Shown here: positions 28,801 to 37,083 of the stretch, piece by piece
How the letters are laid out: each line of letters begins with the position of its first letter
Numbering within the stretch: the stretch's first letter is position 1
Assembly (NCBI GenBank): GCA_902778105.1
Contig: CACYWN010000004.1
Span: 1 to 64,000 of the forward strand
Length of the DNA: 64,000 nt
Source: an uncultured Bacteroidia bacterium
Lineage (GTDB): Bacteria > Bacteroidota > Bacteroidia > Bacteroidales > UBA932
Direction: 5' to 3'
Program-made: the position numbers and the translations under genes
The notes under the pieces: generated by a model
The model's database searches: none
Seen by the model: only the letters and a program-made list of their open reading frames with translations
Told to the model about the DNA's origin: nothing

Positions 28801-28999
28801 CCACTCCCTGGAACTCAAGGTCAAAGCCCATGCAGGCGACCGCTCCCGCGGGCAGACCTATGTCCATATCGACCTCGCCCAGATGGGTGTCGGCGGCATC
28901 AATTCCTGGGGATCCTGGCCGTTGAAGGAGTATCTCCTTCCGGCGAAGGAGCGGGAATTCGTCTTCGTGATGAAACCCGTCCACGGGATCGTGGAGTAA
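25898..28999 (+). CDS. lacZ: Beta-galactosidase, glycoside hydrolase family 2
   Basis: A 1033-residue secreted GH2 enzyme. Signal peptide (to about residue 19), sugar-binding domain (about 45-215, NGLWKFHFNP and WLYVNGKMVGYSEDS-type motif RVWVNGKMVGYSEDSKLEARFDLT), immunoglobulin-like domain, then the TIM barrel (GVDRHELSSTGGYVV). The acid/base is Glu450 (WSMGNEAGAG) and the nucleophile Glu518 (FIQCEYAHAMGNSMG). The beta-galactosidase small-chain domain forms the C-terminus (GLGPWENYSDRNSAALLGHY). It stands alone, with a perfect terminator after it, and could release galactose from arabinogalactan or galactan side chains (inference). Length and order are those of the long LacZ type. Confidence 0.95.
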   Translation: MRKLILSLALAAAFLPLSAKPALEPWQDPNVFEENRMPMRATFVTAEQQTLSLNGLWKFHFNPTVEGRLKGFEAVGYDDAGWDEIPVPGLWDLQGYCDPMYVNIGYPWRGHFENNPPYPALEHNYVGQYRRTFTVDRSWIGKQICLMIGSATSNVRVWVNGKMVGYSEDSKLEARFDLTKFVKAGENTIALEIFRWCDGTYLEDQDFWRFSGIARGVEVYTREKERLEDVHVTGWADGSLKVALEVTKGITAVDLEVLDAAGRKVLSETGLKPSKGMVEYAGAVRNPSLWSAETPSLYTLKVKASTKKGAAESTCVNFGFRTVEIVGNQLKVNGQPILIKGVDRHELSSTGGYVVTEAEMIRDIRIMKELNVNAVRTCHYPDDPRWLALCDQYGLYVVDEGNIESHGMGYGPETLAKNPLFAAAHMARDSRMVRRDFNHPSVIVWSMGNEAGAGPNFEACYDWIKAFDPSRPVQYEQGVIHRNGASHRYTDVYCPMYYSPDQVKAYLKVGDKPFIQCEYAHAMGNSMGNFKEYWDIARSEPGCQGGFIWDFQDQALRWPSDAPGTDHIYIFGGDLNDYDPSDGSFNCNGVIAADRSLHPHAYEVRYQYRNILTTGGSRPGVVKVTNEHFFSDLSAYRLLWSLEADGEVVRTGVTEQLDVAPQQTKAFVLGIGELPAGQVVTLTVHYQLKAADGLLPAGFEVAYDQLVLRDEPALPIGSAGSVEGKVETVESASAYTFSGTVTREGTLGKIPACWSVTIDKTAGALVSYKLDGKELLSAPMVPCFDRALTENDLGAKFQEQFAFWRGLEFKVASVSAKPVGSSCQVDVVYAPVGGKARVKVAYVVDPRGNVGVSEAMEDAGGLSDAPHLLRFGMRFAMPGTYSDLDFFGLGPWENYSDRNSAALLGHYRQRVEDQYHYGYVRSQESGTHTDIRWMRLLDAAGDGLEFTAPTPFSASALPFSLEDLDAHVHSLELKVKAHAGDRSRGQTYVHIDLAQMGVGGINSWGSWPLKEYLLPAKEREFVFVMKPVHGIVE

Positions 29000-29003
29000 G
29001 CAT

Positions 29004-29035
29004 GAAAGCGGCCCGCATCCCTGCGGGCCGCTTTC
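29004..29035 (+). terminator. Terminator of lacZ
   Basis: A perfect 14-bp GC-rich stem (29004-29017 with 29022-29035) around a 4-base loop. It starts 4 bases after the lacZ stop and serves also as the end of the converging esterase gene. Confidence 0.9.
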
Positions 29036-29081
29036 GTTGTTGAAAGTGTTTTGTGTTATAAGGCCTTCAAAGGGCTTTGGG

Positions 29082-30686
29082 TCAGAACATCCTGCTGGTC
29101 TGATACTTGAGCAGGGCGTCGTCGTGATGGTGCTCCAGGTGGCAGGTGTTGTCGAAGAACATGACGGCGCCGTTCTCTTCGGTGTAGGCTTCCCACTCAG
29201 GCAGTCCCGGAACGTTCGGGTTCCCGGAACGGAAGAAGGAGATCCAGGAGGCGCTCATCAGGTCGGACAGCTTGTACGCTTTCTCGGTTGCGCGGGTCAT
29301 TTCACGCTGCAGGTCGATGTTGTGGAACATGAAGGGGAGTTCCATGCCATGGCTGGCCCCCACGTCGCTCCCTTCCGGTTTCCAGGCAAAGAGGAAATTG
29401 TAGACCGGAGCCGCTTTCTGGGCGCTTTTGGCATTGACCTGGGCGACGGCTCCGGGACGGAAGAAGAAATCGGTGCAGAGAAGGTCCCTCGGCTCCATAT
29501 ACGGGAAGGCGGCCTTGTACTCTTCGATGAACTGGTCAGCCTTGGCTTCGTCGCCGAACCGTTCGACCAGTTTGGCGCGGGCTTCCTCCAGGGTGGTTTC
29601 CGGTTTGGCGGCGCTGTAGGAGAATTCATATAGATTGGTACCGACGAGCATCGGGATGTCCCGGCTCAGTTCCGGAGCGATGGGTTCTTCCACGATGACC
29701 TTGCCGTCCAGGGTAGGAAGGGCGCCGCCGAAGCCACGGCCGCCGGATTTGGCGGAGGCGCGGCGGGACGCGGCAACCAGTTCCTCATACGTGAACGTGT
29801 CGATCTTGTCGGTATTGCCCGGGGTGACACCGAGTTCCTTCGCAAAGGCGAGACCGAACGCAAGGGACGTCTCGTTGTCCTGGAACGGCATGTTGGAGCC
29901 GCTCTGGACGATGGCCTTGTGGAACAGGCCGCGGGCGGAAGGCATGGCGAGGGTGTTGGACACCTTTCCGCCACCGCCGGACTGGCCGCCGATGGTCACG
30001 TTGCCGGGATCGCCGCCGAAGGCCGCGATGTTCCCGTGGATCCATTCAAGGGCCTTCACCAGGTCCTGCTGGCCCAAGTTCACGGATTCGGAATACTTGC
30101 CGCCGAGTCCGCGAAGGTCGGTGTATCCGAGGACATTGAGGCGGTGGTTGAGGGTGACGACCACCACATCGCCCGTCTCGGCGAGGGCGCGGCCTTCATA
30201 GCAGGGCAGGTCATGACCGGAACCGGAGGAGAATCCGCCGCCGTGGAACCAGACGAAAACCGGCCGTTTGGCACCGTCGCCTATTCCCTTGGACCAGACG
30301 TTCAGGACCAGGCAGTTCTTCTCGTCCATCGGCTCATAGACGAACTGGAAGGCGAAGTCATAGTCGCTGCTGAGGTCGCGGTAGTTGAGGGTTTCGCCCT
30401 GCGGAGCCTTGGGCCCGTAGGTCCGGCACATCCGGACGCCTTTGAACTTGTCGGGCGCCTGGGGCGGCATGAAACGGTCGGCTTTGGCATAGGGAATGCC
30501 GAGGAACGTGTAGACGTCTCCGTCCAGAAAGCCCTGGAGGCGTCCCTGCTGGGTGGAAACGACGGTGGTCTCGTCGGAAATGATGGTCCTGAGCGCTGCC
30601 GCATCGGCACCGGAGGGATTCTTCGGCCCGCATCCGGCGAAAACGGCGCAGACCGCCGCCAGGAGGAGAATAGTTTGCTTTTTCAT
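29082..30686 (-). CDS. Type-B carboxylesterase (lipoprotein)
   Basis: A 534-residue alpha/beta-hydrolase with a lipoprotein signal (VCAVFAGCGPK). Family landmarks are GIPYAKADRF near the N-terminus, CLVLNVWSK, the oxyanion hole HGGGF, NHRLNVLGY, the nucleophile elbow GQSGGGG, and the His-bearing ASHGMELPFMFHN. The usual elbow of the family is GESAG, so Glu is replaced by Gln. It is a paralogue of the three esterases at 47,357-52,212 (same opening DVYTFLGIPYAKADRFMPPQAPDKF), but separated by about 17 kb. It is divergent from susC. Likely substrate: acyl groups (acetyl or feruloyl) on plant polysaccharide (inference from context). Confidence 0.9.
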   Translation of the reverse strand: MKKQTILLLAAVCAVFAGCGPKNPSGADAAALRTIISDETTVVSTQQGRLQGFLDGDVYTFLGIPYAKADRFMPPQAPDKFKGVRMCRTYGPKAPQGETLNYRDLSSDYDFAFQFVYEPMDEKNCLVLNVWSKGIGDGAKRPVFVWFHGGGFSSGSGHDLPCYEGRALAETGDVVVVTLNHRLNVLGYTDLRGLGGKYSESVNLGQQDLVKALEWIHGNIAAFGGDPGNVTIGGQSGGGGKVSNTLAMPSARGLFHKAIVQSGSNMPFQDNETSLAFGLAFAKELGVTPGNTDKIDTFTYEELVAASRRASAKSGGRGFGGALPTLDGKVIVEEPIAPELSRDIPMLVGTNLYEFSYSAAKPETTLEEARAKLVERFGDEAKADQFIEEYKAAFPYMEPRDLLCTDFFFRPGAVAQVNAKSAQKAAPVYNFLFAWKPEGSDVGASHGMELPFMFHNIDLQREMTRATEKAYKLSDLMSASWISFFRSGNPNVPGLPEWEAYTEENGAVMFFDNTCHLEHHHDDALLKYQTSRMF

Positions 30687-30752
30687 TGAAATACAGGATT
30701 ATGGATGGTTTCAGCCCGAAAAAACCATGCTGCGAATTAAAGGATTATTCCG

Positions 30753-30774
30753 CAGACGAACGTCTGTTTTTTTT
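30753..30774 (+). other. Short hairpin with T run in the esterase-susC gap
   Basis: CAGACGAACGTCTG (30753-30766) is self-complementary and is followed by eight T. With such a short stem it is a weak terminator, and there is no gene for it to end on this strand. The 261-base gap also contains two AAAGGATT copies (starting 30740 and 30841) and an inverted GGATAATCCCCTTT between them. Confidence 0.4.
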
Positions 30775-30870
30775 CTTTTCAGGTGGAAAAATCTGTCACT
30801 CTCACGGTTTGGCGGGCAGAGGATAATCCCCTTTAAAAATAAAGGATTCGCCCACATAAATAGTCAAACC

Positions 30871-30888
30871 GGATAATTTTGCCGATGG
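30871..30888 (+). promoter_or_regulatory. susC promoter with 18-bp motif shared with the GH43 promoter
   Basis: TAATTTTG (30874-30881) is a TAnnTTTG -7 element. It lies inside an 18-base stretch that recurs with one mismatch at 55438-55455, upstream of the GH43 gene. The transcript would start near 30887, which is why I place the susC start at 30948 and not at the in-frame ATG at 30885. Confidence 0.6.
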
Positions 30889-30947
30889 ATTCAACGTCCA
30901 ACCCCCACACAGCCCGATTACACTTTAATACTAACAAACCAACGCGT

Positions 30948-33900
30948 ATGAAACTGTTTACTTTTGCATCGAACCTGGGCAGGAAGGCGGCGGCCATAGC
31001 GGCCACGCTCCTGCTGGCGGCGTTCGGCCTGCAGGCGCAGACGGTGCGGGGCACCGTCACCGATCCCGCCGGCCAGCCCGTCATCGGCGCATCCGTTTTC
31101 GTGACCGGTACCCAGAACGGTACCGTGACGGACGAATCCGGTAACTACAACCTGACGAGGGTCCCCGCTTCAGCCACCCTCCAGTATTCCTGCATCGGCT
31201 ACAAGACCGTCGACATCGCCTACGACGGCCGCGCCGTCATCGACGTCGTCCTCGAAGAGGAGACCGAGATGCTGGAAGAGATGGTCGTCATCGGTTACGG
31301 CTCCATCAAGAAGAAGGACCTGACCGGCGCCGTCTCCGTCGTCGAACCGGAGGAATTCAAGTCGAGAGCCCTCACCTCCATCGGCGACGCTCTCCAAGGC
31401 GCTGCCGCCGGTGTGAACGTGCGTACCAGCGGTGAGATGGGTGCACTTCCGTCCATCCAGATCCGTGGAACGGGCAACCTGACGAACGTGGATCCGCTCT
31501 ATATTATTGACGGTGTCCCGACAGACAACAACATCGGTTTCAATGTCAATGATATCGAGTCCATCCAGGTCCTCAAGGACGCTTCCGCAGCGGCTATCTA
31601 CGGTTCCCGTGCGGCGAACGGCGTTATCATCATTACGACCAAGAGCGGCCAGGAAGGCAGGACCCGTATCGAGTTCAACGGCCAGGTGGGCGTTCAGAAC
31701 CAGCGCAAGCTCGATTTCATCAACGGTGACGAATGGAGAGACCTCCGCACCCGGGAATTCCAGTGGGGACGGGACAAGGGCTCCACTTCCGAGGAGACAC
31801 CGGCCTGGTGGAACAATGACGTGGACTGGCAGGACCAGCTCCGCAAGACCGGTATCGTGCAGGAATACAACCTGGCGTTCAGCGGCGGTTCCAAGGACTC
31901 GAAGTTCCGTACCTCCTTCGGTTACATGGACAATTCCGGTTATTATATCGGTCATAACATGGACCGTTTCACCGCGAGCGTCAGTTCCGAATTCAAGCGG
32001 GGCATCTTCACCTTCGGCGAGTCCGTCCAGATGGGCCGGACCAACCGGAAGTCCCACGGCAACGTGAACGTCGCCCAGGTCATGCAGGTCAACCCGACCA
32101 TGCCGGTCCATGATGACGTGTACGGCAAGAACGGCTGGGGATACGGCAACCGTGTCTTCTGCTATCAGAACGGTCACAATGTCGTGGCGGATGCCGACGA
32201 CAGCAATAATTACACGATCCGGAATTATCTCTATATCCGTGGCTCCGCCTGGGCCCAGATGCGGATCACGAGCTGGCTCAGCTACAAACTGAACCTGGGT
32301 ACGACCATCTCGAACTCCAATTCCCATGGCTGGTCCAACGGCTTCGCCTATGCCTATGGCGAAACGGACTCCGCCTCTTCGGCCAGCGCCAACTCCTCCT
32401 TCAACAATACGTTCCTGGTGGAGAACACGCTCAATTTCAACAAGAGCTTCGGCAAGCACAACCTGGCGGGCGTGCTCGGACAGTCCTTCCAGGATACCAA
32501 TTCCCGGAGCATGGGCTCCGGCTCCAAGGACCTCATCCAGACGGCCGGCGGCCTCTACCTGAAGGAAGTTTCCAGCGGTGTCACCGCCGTTGCCGGTTCC
32601 GGTTCCAGCAGCCAGCACCGCCTCCTTTCCTACTTCGGCCGTGTCAACTATGATTATGACGGCAGATACCTCTTCCAGGCGACGGTCCGTCGGGACGGTA
32701 CTTCCCGCTTCTCCGCGGCCCAGCGCTGGGGCACCTTCCCGTCCGTTTCCTTCGGTTGGAGAATCAGCAAGGAACCCTTCTACAACATCCCCTGGATGAA
32801 TGACCTGAAGATCCGTGCCAACTACGGTACCCTGGGCAGCCAGAACGTGGGCAACTACGACTATCAGTCCCTGATCAACAGCTATACGGCCTATATCCTC
32901 AACGGAGATGGCGTCCTCGTGCCCGGCCAGGCCATCACCGACATTTCCAACGCCGACATCGCCTGGGAGAAGAAGACGACGGCCAACGTCGGTGTCGACG
33001 CCGCTTTCTTCGCGAATCGGCTGCAGGTGTCCTTCGAGTGGTACGATTCCGAGTCCAAGGACGTTCTGTTCGCCCAGCCGATCCTGAAGACCGTCGGCTC
33101 CACCTCCAATCCGGTCGTCAATTCCGCGTCCATCAGCAACAAGGGTGTCGAACTCACGCTTAACTACAACGACCAGATCAACGCCGACTGGTCCTATTCC
33201 GTCGGCCTGAACGTCGCCCACAATTCGAACAAGCTTCTGAGCCTCGGCTACGGCGTCCCTTATCACGACAGCGGGCGCGCCCTGTCCAAGATCGGTTATC
33301 CGATCGGACTGTTCTTCCTCGCGAAGACCGACGGCCTTTACCAGACTGACGAGGAGGCCAAGGCCGACGGCCTGATCCCGAACGCCGCTGCCGGTGACAT
33401 CAAGTTCGTCGATTATGACGGAGACGGCTCCATCACGACCGCCGACCGCCAGCTGATCGAGGACAAGAGTCCCTGGCCGAAGGTGGAACTGGGCTTGAAC
33501 TTCAACCTCAATTACCGGAACTGGAACCTCCAGGTCAATGGCTTCGGCCAGCTCGGCAGATGGGTTTACAACGGTCCCCGTACGATGTACGAGCGCCTGT
33601 CCGGCCTGCACCAGGTCAGCCGCGACTATTACAACAATATCTGGTCCGAGACGAACAAGCACAACAACGCCCGCTACCCGAGAACCGGATGGAACTATAC
33701 GTTCAATGACATCGATTATTCCGACCGCTGGATCGAGAGAGGCGACTTCTTCAAGTTCAACACCATCTCCCTGGGCTACACCATTCAGCCGAAGAGCGGC
33801 CTGAAGAAGGTCTTCGAGAGCGCGAAACTCTATGTCACCGCCCAGAACCTCCTGTGCCTGACCAACTACTCCGGATTCGACCCTGACTTCACTGCCGGCC

Positions 33901-33995
33901 TTTTCACCCCGGGCGAGAACCAGGTTCCGGAATACACCCTCACCAACTTCATCAATCCGGTGTCCTTCATTTTCGGTGTAAACGTCACTTTCTAA
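30948..33995 (+). CDS. SusC/RagA-family TonB-dependent receptor
   Basis: A 1015-residue outer-membrane glycan importer. Signal peptide ending at GLQAQ, a CarboxypepD_reg-like domain (VRGTVTDPAGQPVIGASVFVTGT), the SusC junction (EEMVVIGYGSIKKKDLTGAVSVV), the plug (ALQGAAAGVNVRTSGEMG, IRGTGNLTNVDPLYIIDGVPTDN, IESIQVLKDASAAAIYGSRAANGVIIITTK) and a 22-strand barrel ending in GVNVTF. No STN domain, so control is by the hybrid regulator and not a sigma factor. It is the first gene of an arabinan locus; SusD follows after 12 bases. Arabino-oligosaccharide is the likely ligand (inference from the GH43, GH51, GH54 and araB neighbours). Confidence 0.96.
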   Translation: MKLFTFASNLGRKAAAIAATLLLAAFGLQAQTVRGTVTDPAGQPVIGASVFVTGTQNGTVTDESGNYNLTRVPASATLQYSCIGYKTVDIAYDGRAVIDVVLEEETEMLEEMVVIGYGSIKKKDLTGAVSVVEPEEFKSRALTSIGDALQGAAAGVNVRTSGEMGALPSIQIRGTGNLTNVDPLYIIDGVPTDNNIGFNVNDIESIQVLKDASAAAIYGSRAANGVIIITTKSGQEGRTRIEFNGQVGVQNQRKLDFINGDEWRDLRTREFQWGRDKGSTSEETPAWWNNDVDWQDQLRKTGIVQEYNLAFSGGSKDSKFRTSFGYMDNSGYYIGHNMDRFTASVSSEFKRGIFTFGESVQMGRTNRKSHGNVNVAQVMQVNPTMPVHDDVYGKNGWGYGNRVFCYQNGHNVVADADDSNNYTIRNYLYIRGSAWAQMRITSWLSYKLNLGTTISNSNSHGWSNGFAYAYGETDSASSASANSSFNNTFLVENTLNFNKSFGKHNLAGVLGQSFQDTNSRSMGSGSKDLIQTAGGLYLKEVSSGVTAVAGSGSSSQHRLLSYFGRVNYDYDGRYLFQATVRRDGTSRFSAAQRWGTFPSVSFGWRISKEPFYNIPWMNDLKIRANYGTLGSQNVGNYDYQSLINSYTAYILNGDGVLVPGQAITDISNADIAWEKKTTANVGVDAAFFANRLQVSFEWYDSESKDVLFAQPILKTVGSTSNPVVNSASISNKGVELTLNYNDQINADWSYSVGLNVAHNSNKLLSLGYGVPYHDSGRALSKIGYPIGLFFLAKTDGLYQTDEEAKADGLIPNAAAGDIKFVDYDGDGSITTADRQLIEDKSPWPKVELGLNFNLNYRNWNLQVNGFGQLGRWVYNGPRTMYERLSGLHQVSRDYYNNIWSETNKHNNARYPRTGWNYTFNDIDYSDRWIERGDFFKFNTISLGYTIQPKSGLKKVFESAKLYVTAQNLLCLTNYSGFDPDFTAGLFTPGENQVPEYTLTNFINPVSFIFGVNVTF

Positions 33996-34007
33996 ACTAT
34001 CTGAAGC

Positions 34008-35762
34008 ATGAAAACAGTCAAGATATGGACGATTGTCCTTTGCGCCTGCCTGCTCGGGTCCTGCTCCAAGGACATCCTTGAACTGAGCAATCCGAATTCC
34101 CTGACTACGGCCACGGCGTTCGGAACGGAGGCGGATATCAATTCTTCCCTGATCGGTATCTACCACTCCTTTTACAGCAGCTACTACGCCATGATGAACA
34201 CGCTGCAGTTCTCCGGCCAGAGCGACGAGGCCACTTCCGAGTCCGCCGCCTGGATCCAGCAGTATGCAAAGCATGTGTATTCCGACATGAACTGCCGTTG
34301 GAACTTCACTTCCTACAACCAGTTGTATGAGCAGGTTGCCCGTTGCAACCAGGTCATCCAATATGCGGGTGGAATCGAAGAGTGGAAGACTTACGACAAG
34401 GAGCAGATCATTGCCCAGGCCCGGGCCATCCGTGCCTTCGACTACTACCAGCTCGCAATGATGTACCAGATCCCTCCGTATGTGGACTATGTGGCTGCAG
34501 CGGGTGACCAGCCTGAAGCCGGCGTATTCGATGACCTGTGCCAGAAGATCATCGAGGATGCCGATGCGGCCTACAAGGTGCTTCCGGCCTCCTACCAGAC
34601 TTCCGCCGGATACAACGGCCCCTGGAAGGACTCCTACATGGTGACCAAGTGGTTCGCCGCCTGCGTGAAGGCGAAGACCTACATGAACTGGGGCGATTAC
34701 CTGAAGGGCGGTTATCACTACGCCGAAGCGCTGGCTGTCTATAAGGACATCATCGAAAACGGCCATTTCGTCATGATGGACGATTATACGGACAACTTCC
34801 GCTCCACGACCGAGAACAACGCCGAATCCATCTTCGAGATCCAGTTCGAGACCTGCTCCTCCAACTTCGGTAACTACTGGGGCATCACGAACAACGGCGC
34901 CAACGTCTCCACCACCTCCTGGAGATGGAAGTTCCTGGGCACCGGCCCTGTGGGCTGGACCGACCAGAACGGTGAATACTGGGTGCTCCCGGCCTTCAAG
35001 AACGAGAAGGCGAAGGAACAAATCAACGGAAGTGAATGGGATTCCCGCATCCCGGCCACGATCTTCTATGCCGACATCTTCAAGGATTTCCCGCAGCACG
35101 TGCAGTGGCAGACCTGGTCCGCGACGCAGGGCAGGAAGACGGCTGACGGCGAAATCAGTGCGGATGCAGCCGGATTCTCCTTCATCGACTGGGTGGCGAA
35201 CCGCGTCTACTGCAACAAGTACACCGGCCAGTATCAGGATTATGTCTCCCTGAACGCCAGCGGTGTCGATCCGACCAACCAGCGGATCTTCCGCTTGGGT
35301 GAAATCCTTCTGGACTATGCTGAATGCCTTGCGCAGACCGGAGACCTCAAGGGTGCCGTGGCCGTTATCGACCAGGTGCGTGCCCGTGCCGGCCTGAGCC
35401 CGCTGGGCGAGCGCCAGAACTATAAGGTCGAGTCTGTGTGGACCAACCCGGAAACCGGTGGGACGACCGATTTCAACAAGGAGTACGGCTATGCCGCCTT
35501 TGAGAACAACAGTACCTCCTACACGCTCTCCGACATCATGAAGGTCCTGGACATCGAGTGCATGAAGGAAAGCTGCTTCGAGACTGAACGCCTTGTGGAC
35601 ATCCGCCGCTGGGGTCTGTCCCGCGACAATGAGTTCCTCGCCAAGGTGAAGAAGCGTTCCTACAAGTACAATGCGAACTTCACGCCGGTCCGTGCCTGGC
35701 TCCCGCTCCCGACCGACGACGTGCAGAACAACCCGAATCTGAGCCAGCTGCCCGGTTGGTAG
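34008..35762 (+). CDS. SusD/RagB-family surface glycan-binding lipoprotein
   Basis: A 584-residue lipoprotein (LLGSCSKDIL) that caps the SusC channel. Family features are the N-terminal TPR region (YEQVARCNQVIQYAGG, then AQARAIRAFDYYQLAMMYQIP), QRIFRLGEILLDYAECLAQTGD, and the C-terminal LVDIRRWGL with WLPLPTDDVQNNPNLSQ. Its end resembles that of the partial SusD at 63,671-64,000 (VWTNPxT, TDFNKxYGYAA, NNPNLxQ), so the locus holds at least two related pairs. Confidence 0.96.
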   Translation: MKTVKIWTIVLCACLLGSCSKDILELSNPNSLTTATAFGTEADINSSLIGIYHSFYSSYYAMMNTLQFSGQSDEATSESAAWIQQYAKHVYSDMNCRWNFTSYNQLYEQVARCNQVIQYAGGIEEWKTYDKEQIIAQARAIRAFDYYQLAMMYQIPPYVDYVAAAGDQPEAGVFDDLCQKIIEDADAAYKVLPASYQTSAGYNGPWKDSYMVTKWFAACVKAKTYMNWGDYLKGGYHYAEALAVYKDIIENGHFVMMDDYTDNFRSTTENNAESIFEIQFETCSSNFGNYWGITNNGANVSTTSWRWKFLGTGPVGWTDQNGEYWVLPAFKNEKAKEQINGSEWDSRIPATIFYADIFKDFPQHVQWQTWSATQGRKTADGEISADAAGFSFIDWVANRVYCNKYTGQYQDYVSLNASGVDPTNQRIFRLGEILLDYAECLAQTGDLKGAVAVIDQVRARAGLSPLGERQNYKVESVWTNPETGGTTDFNKEYGYAAFENNSTSYTLSDIMKVLDIECMKESCFETERLVDIRRWGLSRDNEFLAKVKKRSYKYNANFTPVRAWLPLPTDDVQNNPNLSQLPGW

Positions 35763-35782
35763 CCGTTTCATGACTTGATGGC

Positions 35783-35817
35783 AAGTGCAGGGGCCGCCCA
35801 GGCCCTTGCACTTTTTT
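35783..35817 (+). terminator. Terminator hairpin between susD and the MFS gene
   Basis: A 13-bp stem (35783-35795 with 35801-35813, one G-U pair) is followed by a T run (35812-35817). Only 31 bases separate it from the MFS start and no new -7 element is obvious, so it may act as a partial terminator that lowers expression of the downstream genes. Confidence 0.8.
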
Positions 35818-35847
35818 CCGATAACAGACAGACACACGTAATTAATT

Positions 35848-37083
35848 ATGGCTGACTTCTTCCAAAAAACCGGGCTTCCGAAGGCCCTGTCGCTGGGTTA
35901 TCTCGGTGTTATGATCTTCATGATGAGCGAGGGACTGGAACAGACCTGGCTCAGCAAGTACATCACGGACCAGAACTTCAACTCTGCCACCCTCTTCGCC
36001 GTCTACGGCATCGCCGTCACGATTTCTTCGTGGCTTTCCGGTGTCATTTCCGAGACGTTCGGGCTCCGGCGCGCCATGCTCGCCGGATTCTTCATTTATC
36101 TGGTGGGCGTGGTCGGCTATGCCGGATTCGGCCTGCCGAACCTGAACTGGCCGGTCCTCATGGCGACCTATGCACTGAAAGGCCTGGGCTATCCGCTCTT
36201 TGCCTATTCCTTCGTGGTCTGGATTTCCTACCGGGTGGAACAGAAAACCCTGAGCACCGCCCAGGGCTGGTTCTGGTTCGTCTTTACCGGCGGCTATCAG
36301 GTCCTCGGCGCCTACTACGGCGCCTGGTCCTTCGCCCATCTGGGCGTCATCCCGACCGCCTGGACCTCCCTGGTGTTCGCCACTATCGGCATGGTCTTCG
36401 CCATCTTCCTGAACAAGGCGCCGGACACGAACCTCTTTGCCGATCCGAATGCGACGAAGGGCAATAAGTTCAAGGAGTTTTTCCGCGGGCTCGGCATCAT
36501 CCGGCGGGAGCCGAAGGTGCTGGCCGGCGGTATCGTCCGGATCATCAACACCATCTCGCAGTTCGCCTTCCTGGTCTACATGCCGCTGTACATGCGCCAC
36601 ATGGGACTGACGGACGCGCAGTGGGCCAGCATGTGGGGCATCATCTTCTTCATCAACATCTTCGCGAACCTGCTTTTCGGCTTCGTCGGGGACCGGATCG
36701 GCTGGCGTACGACCATCGAATGGTTCGGCGGCGTCGGCTGCGCCGTGGGCGTGCTGCTGTTCTTCTATGCGCCGCAGATCAGCGGCAACTGGTGGTTCAT
36801 CCTCATTTGCGGCATCCTCTGGGGCATCATGCTGGCCGCCTACGTGCCGCTTTCCGCCCTGGTGCCGTCCCTGGTCACGACTGACAAGGGCGCGGCCGTG
36901 TCGGTGCTCAACCTCGGCGCGGGGCTTGCCACGTTCGTCGGCCCGCTCCTGGTGGGCCTGTTCGCCACGCCGTCGGAGCCGGTCATCGGTTACACCCGCG
37001 TCAGTTGGGCCCTGGCAATCCTGTATCTGTGCAGTTCCCTCATGACCTGGTTGTTCCTGAAAGAAGACAAGGCCCATGAATAA
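35848..37083 (+). CDS. MFS sugar/polyol permease, RbtT/DalT/CsbX type
   Basis: A 411-residue transporter with about twelve membrane helices. Recognisable parts are GLEQTWLSKYITDQNF, the loop GVISETFGLRRAMLAGFFIYLVGVVGY, a central loop of about 35 residues (NKAPDTNLFADPNATKGNKFKEF) and WFVFTGGYQVLGAYYGAW. It resembles pentitol permeases RbtT and DalT and the CsbX protein. In this locus, L-arabinose or a pentitol is the likely substrate (inference). Its end overlaps araM by 8 bases, which suggests translational coupling. Confidence 0.85.
   Translation: MADFFQKTGLPKALSLGYLGVMIFMMSEGLEQTWLSKYITDQNFNSATLFAVYGIAVTISSWLSGVISETFGLRRAMLAGFFIYLVGVVGYAGFGLPNLNWPVLMATYALKGLGYPLFAYSFVVWISYRVEQKTLSTAQGWFWFVFTGGYQVLGAYYGAWSFAHLGVIPTAWTSLVFATIGMVFAIFLNKAPDTNLFADPNATKGNKFKEFFRGLGIIRREPKVLAGGIVRIINTISQFAFLVYMPLYMRHMGLTDAQWASMWGIIFFINIFANLLFGFVGDRIGWRTTIEWFGGVGCAVGVLLFFYAPQISGNWWFILICGILWGIMLAAYVPLSALVPSLVTTDKGAAVSVLNLGAGLATFVGPLLVGLFATPSEPVIGYTRVSWALAILYLCSSLMTWLFLKEDKAHE

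Noticed and set aside
25871..28984. 1037-codon open frame antisense to lacZ
   Set aside because: Antisense shadow of a gene with both catalytic Glu residues and a matching terminator.
30753..30774. Hairpin with T run as a true terminator
   Set aside because: The stem is only five or six pairs and no plus-strand gene ends before it; kept as an unexplained short hairpin.
31170..35837. 1555-codon open frame antisense to susC and susD
   Set aside because: Spans two complete, well-recognised genes on the other strand and has no motif of its own.
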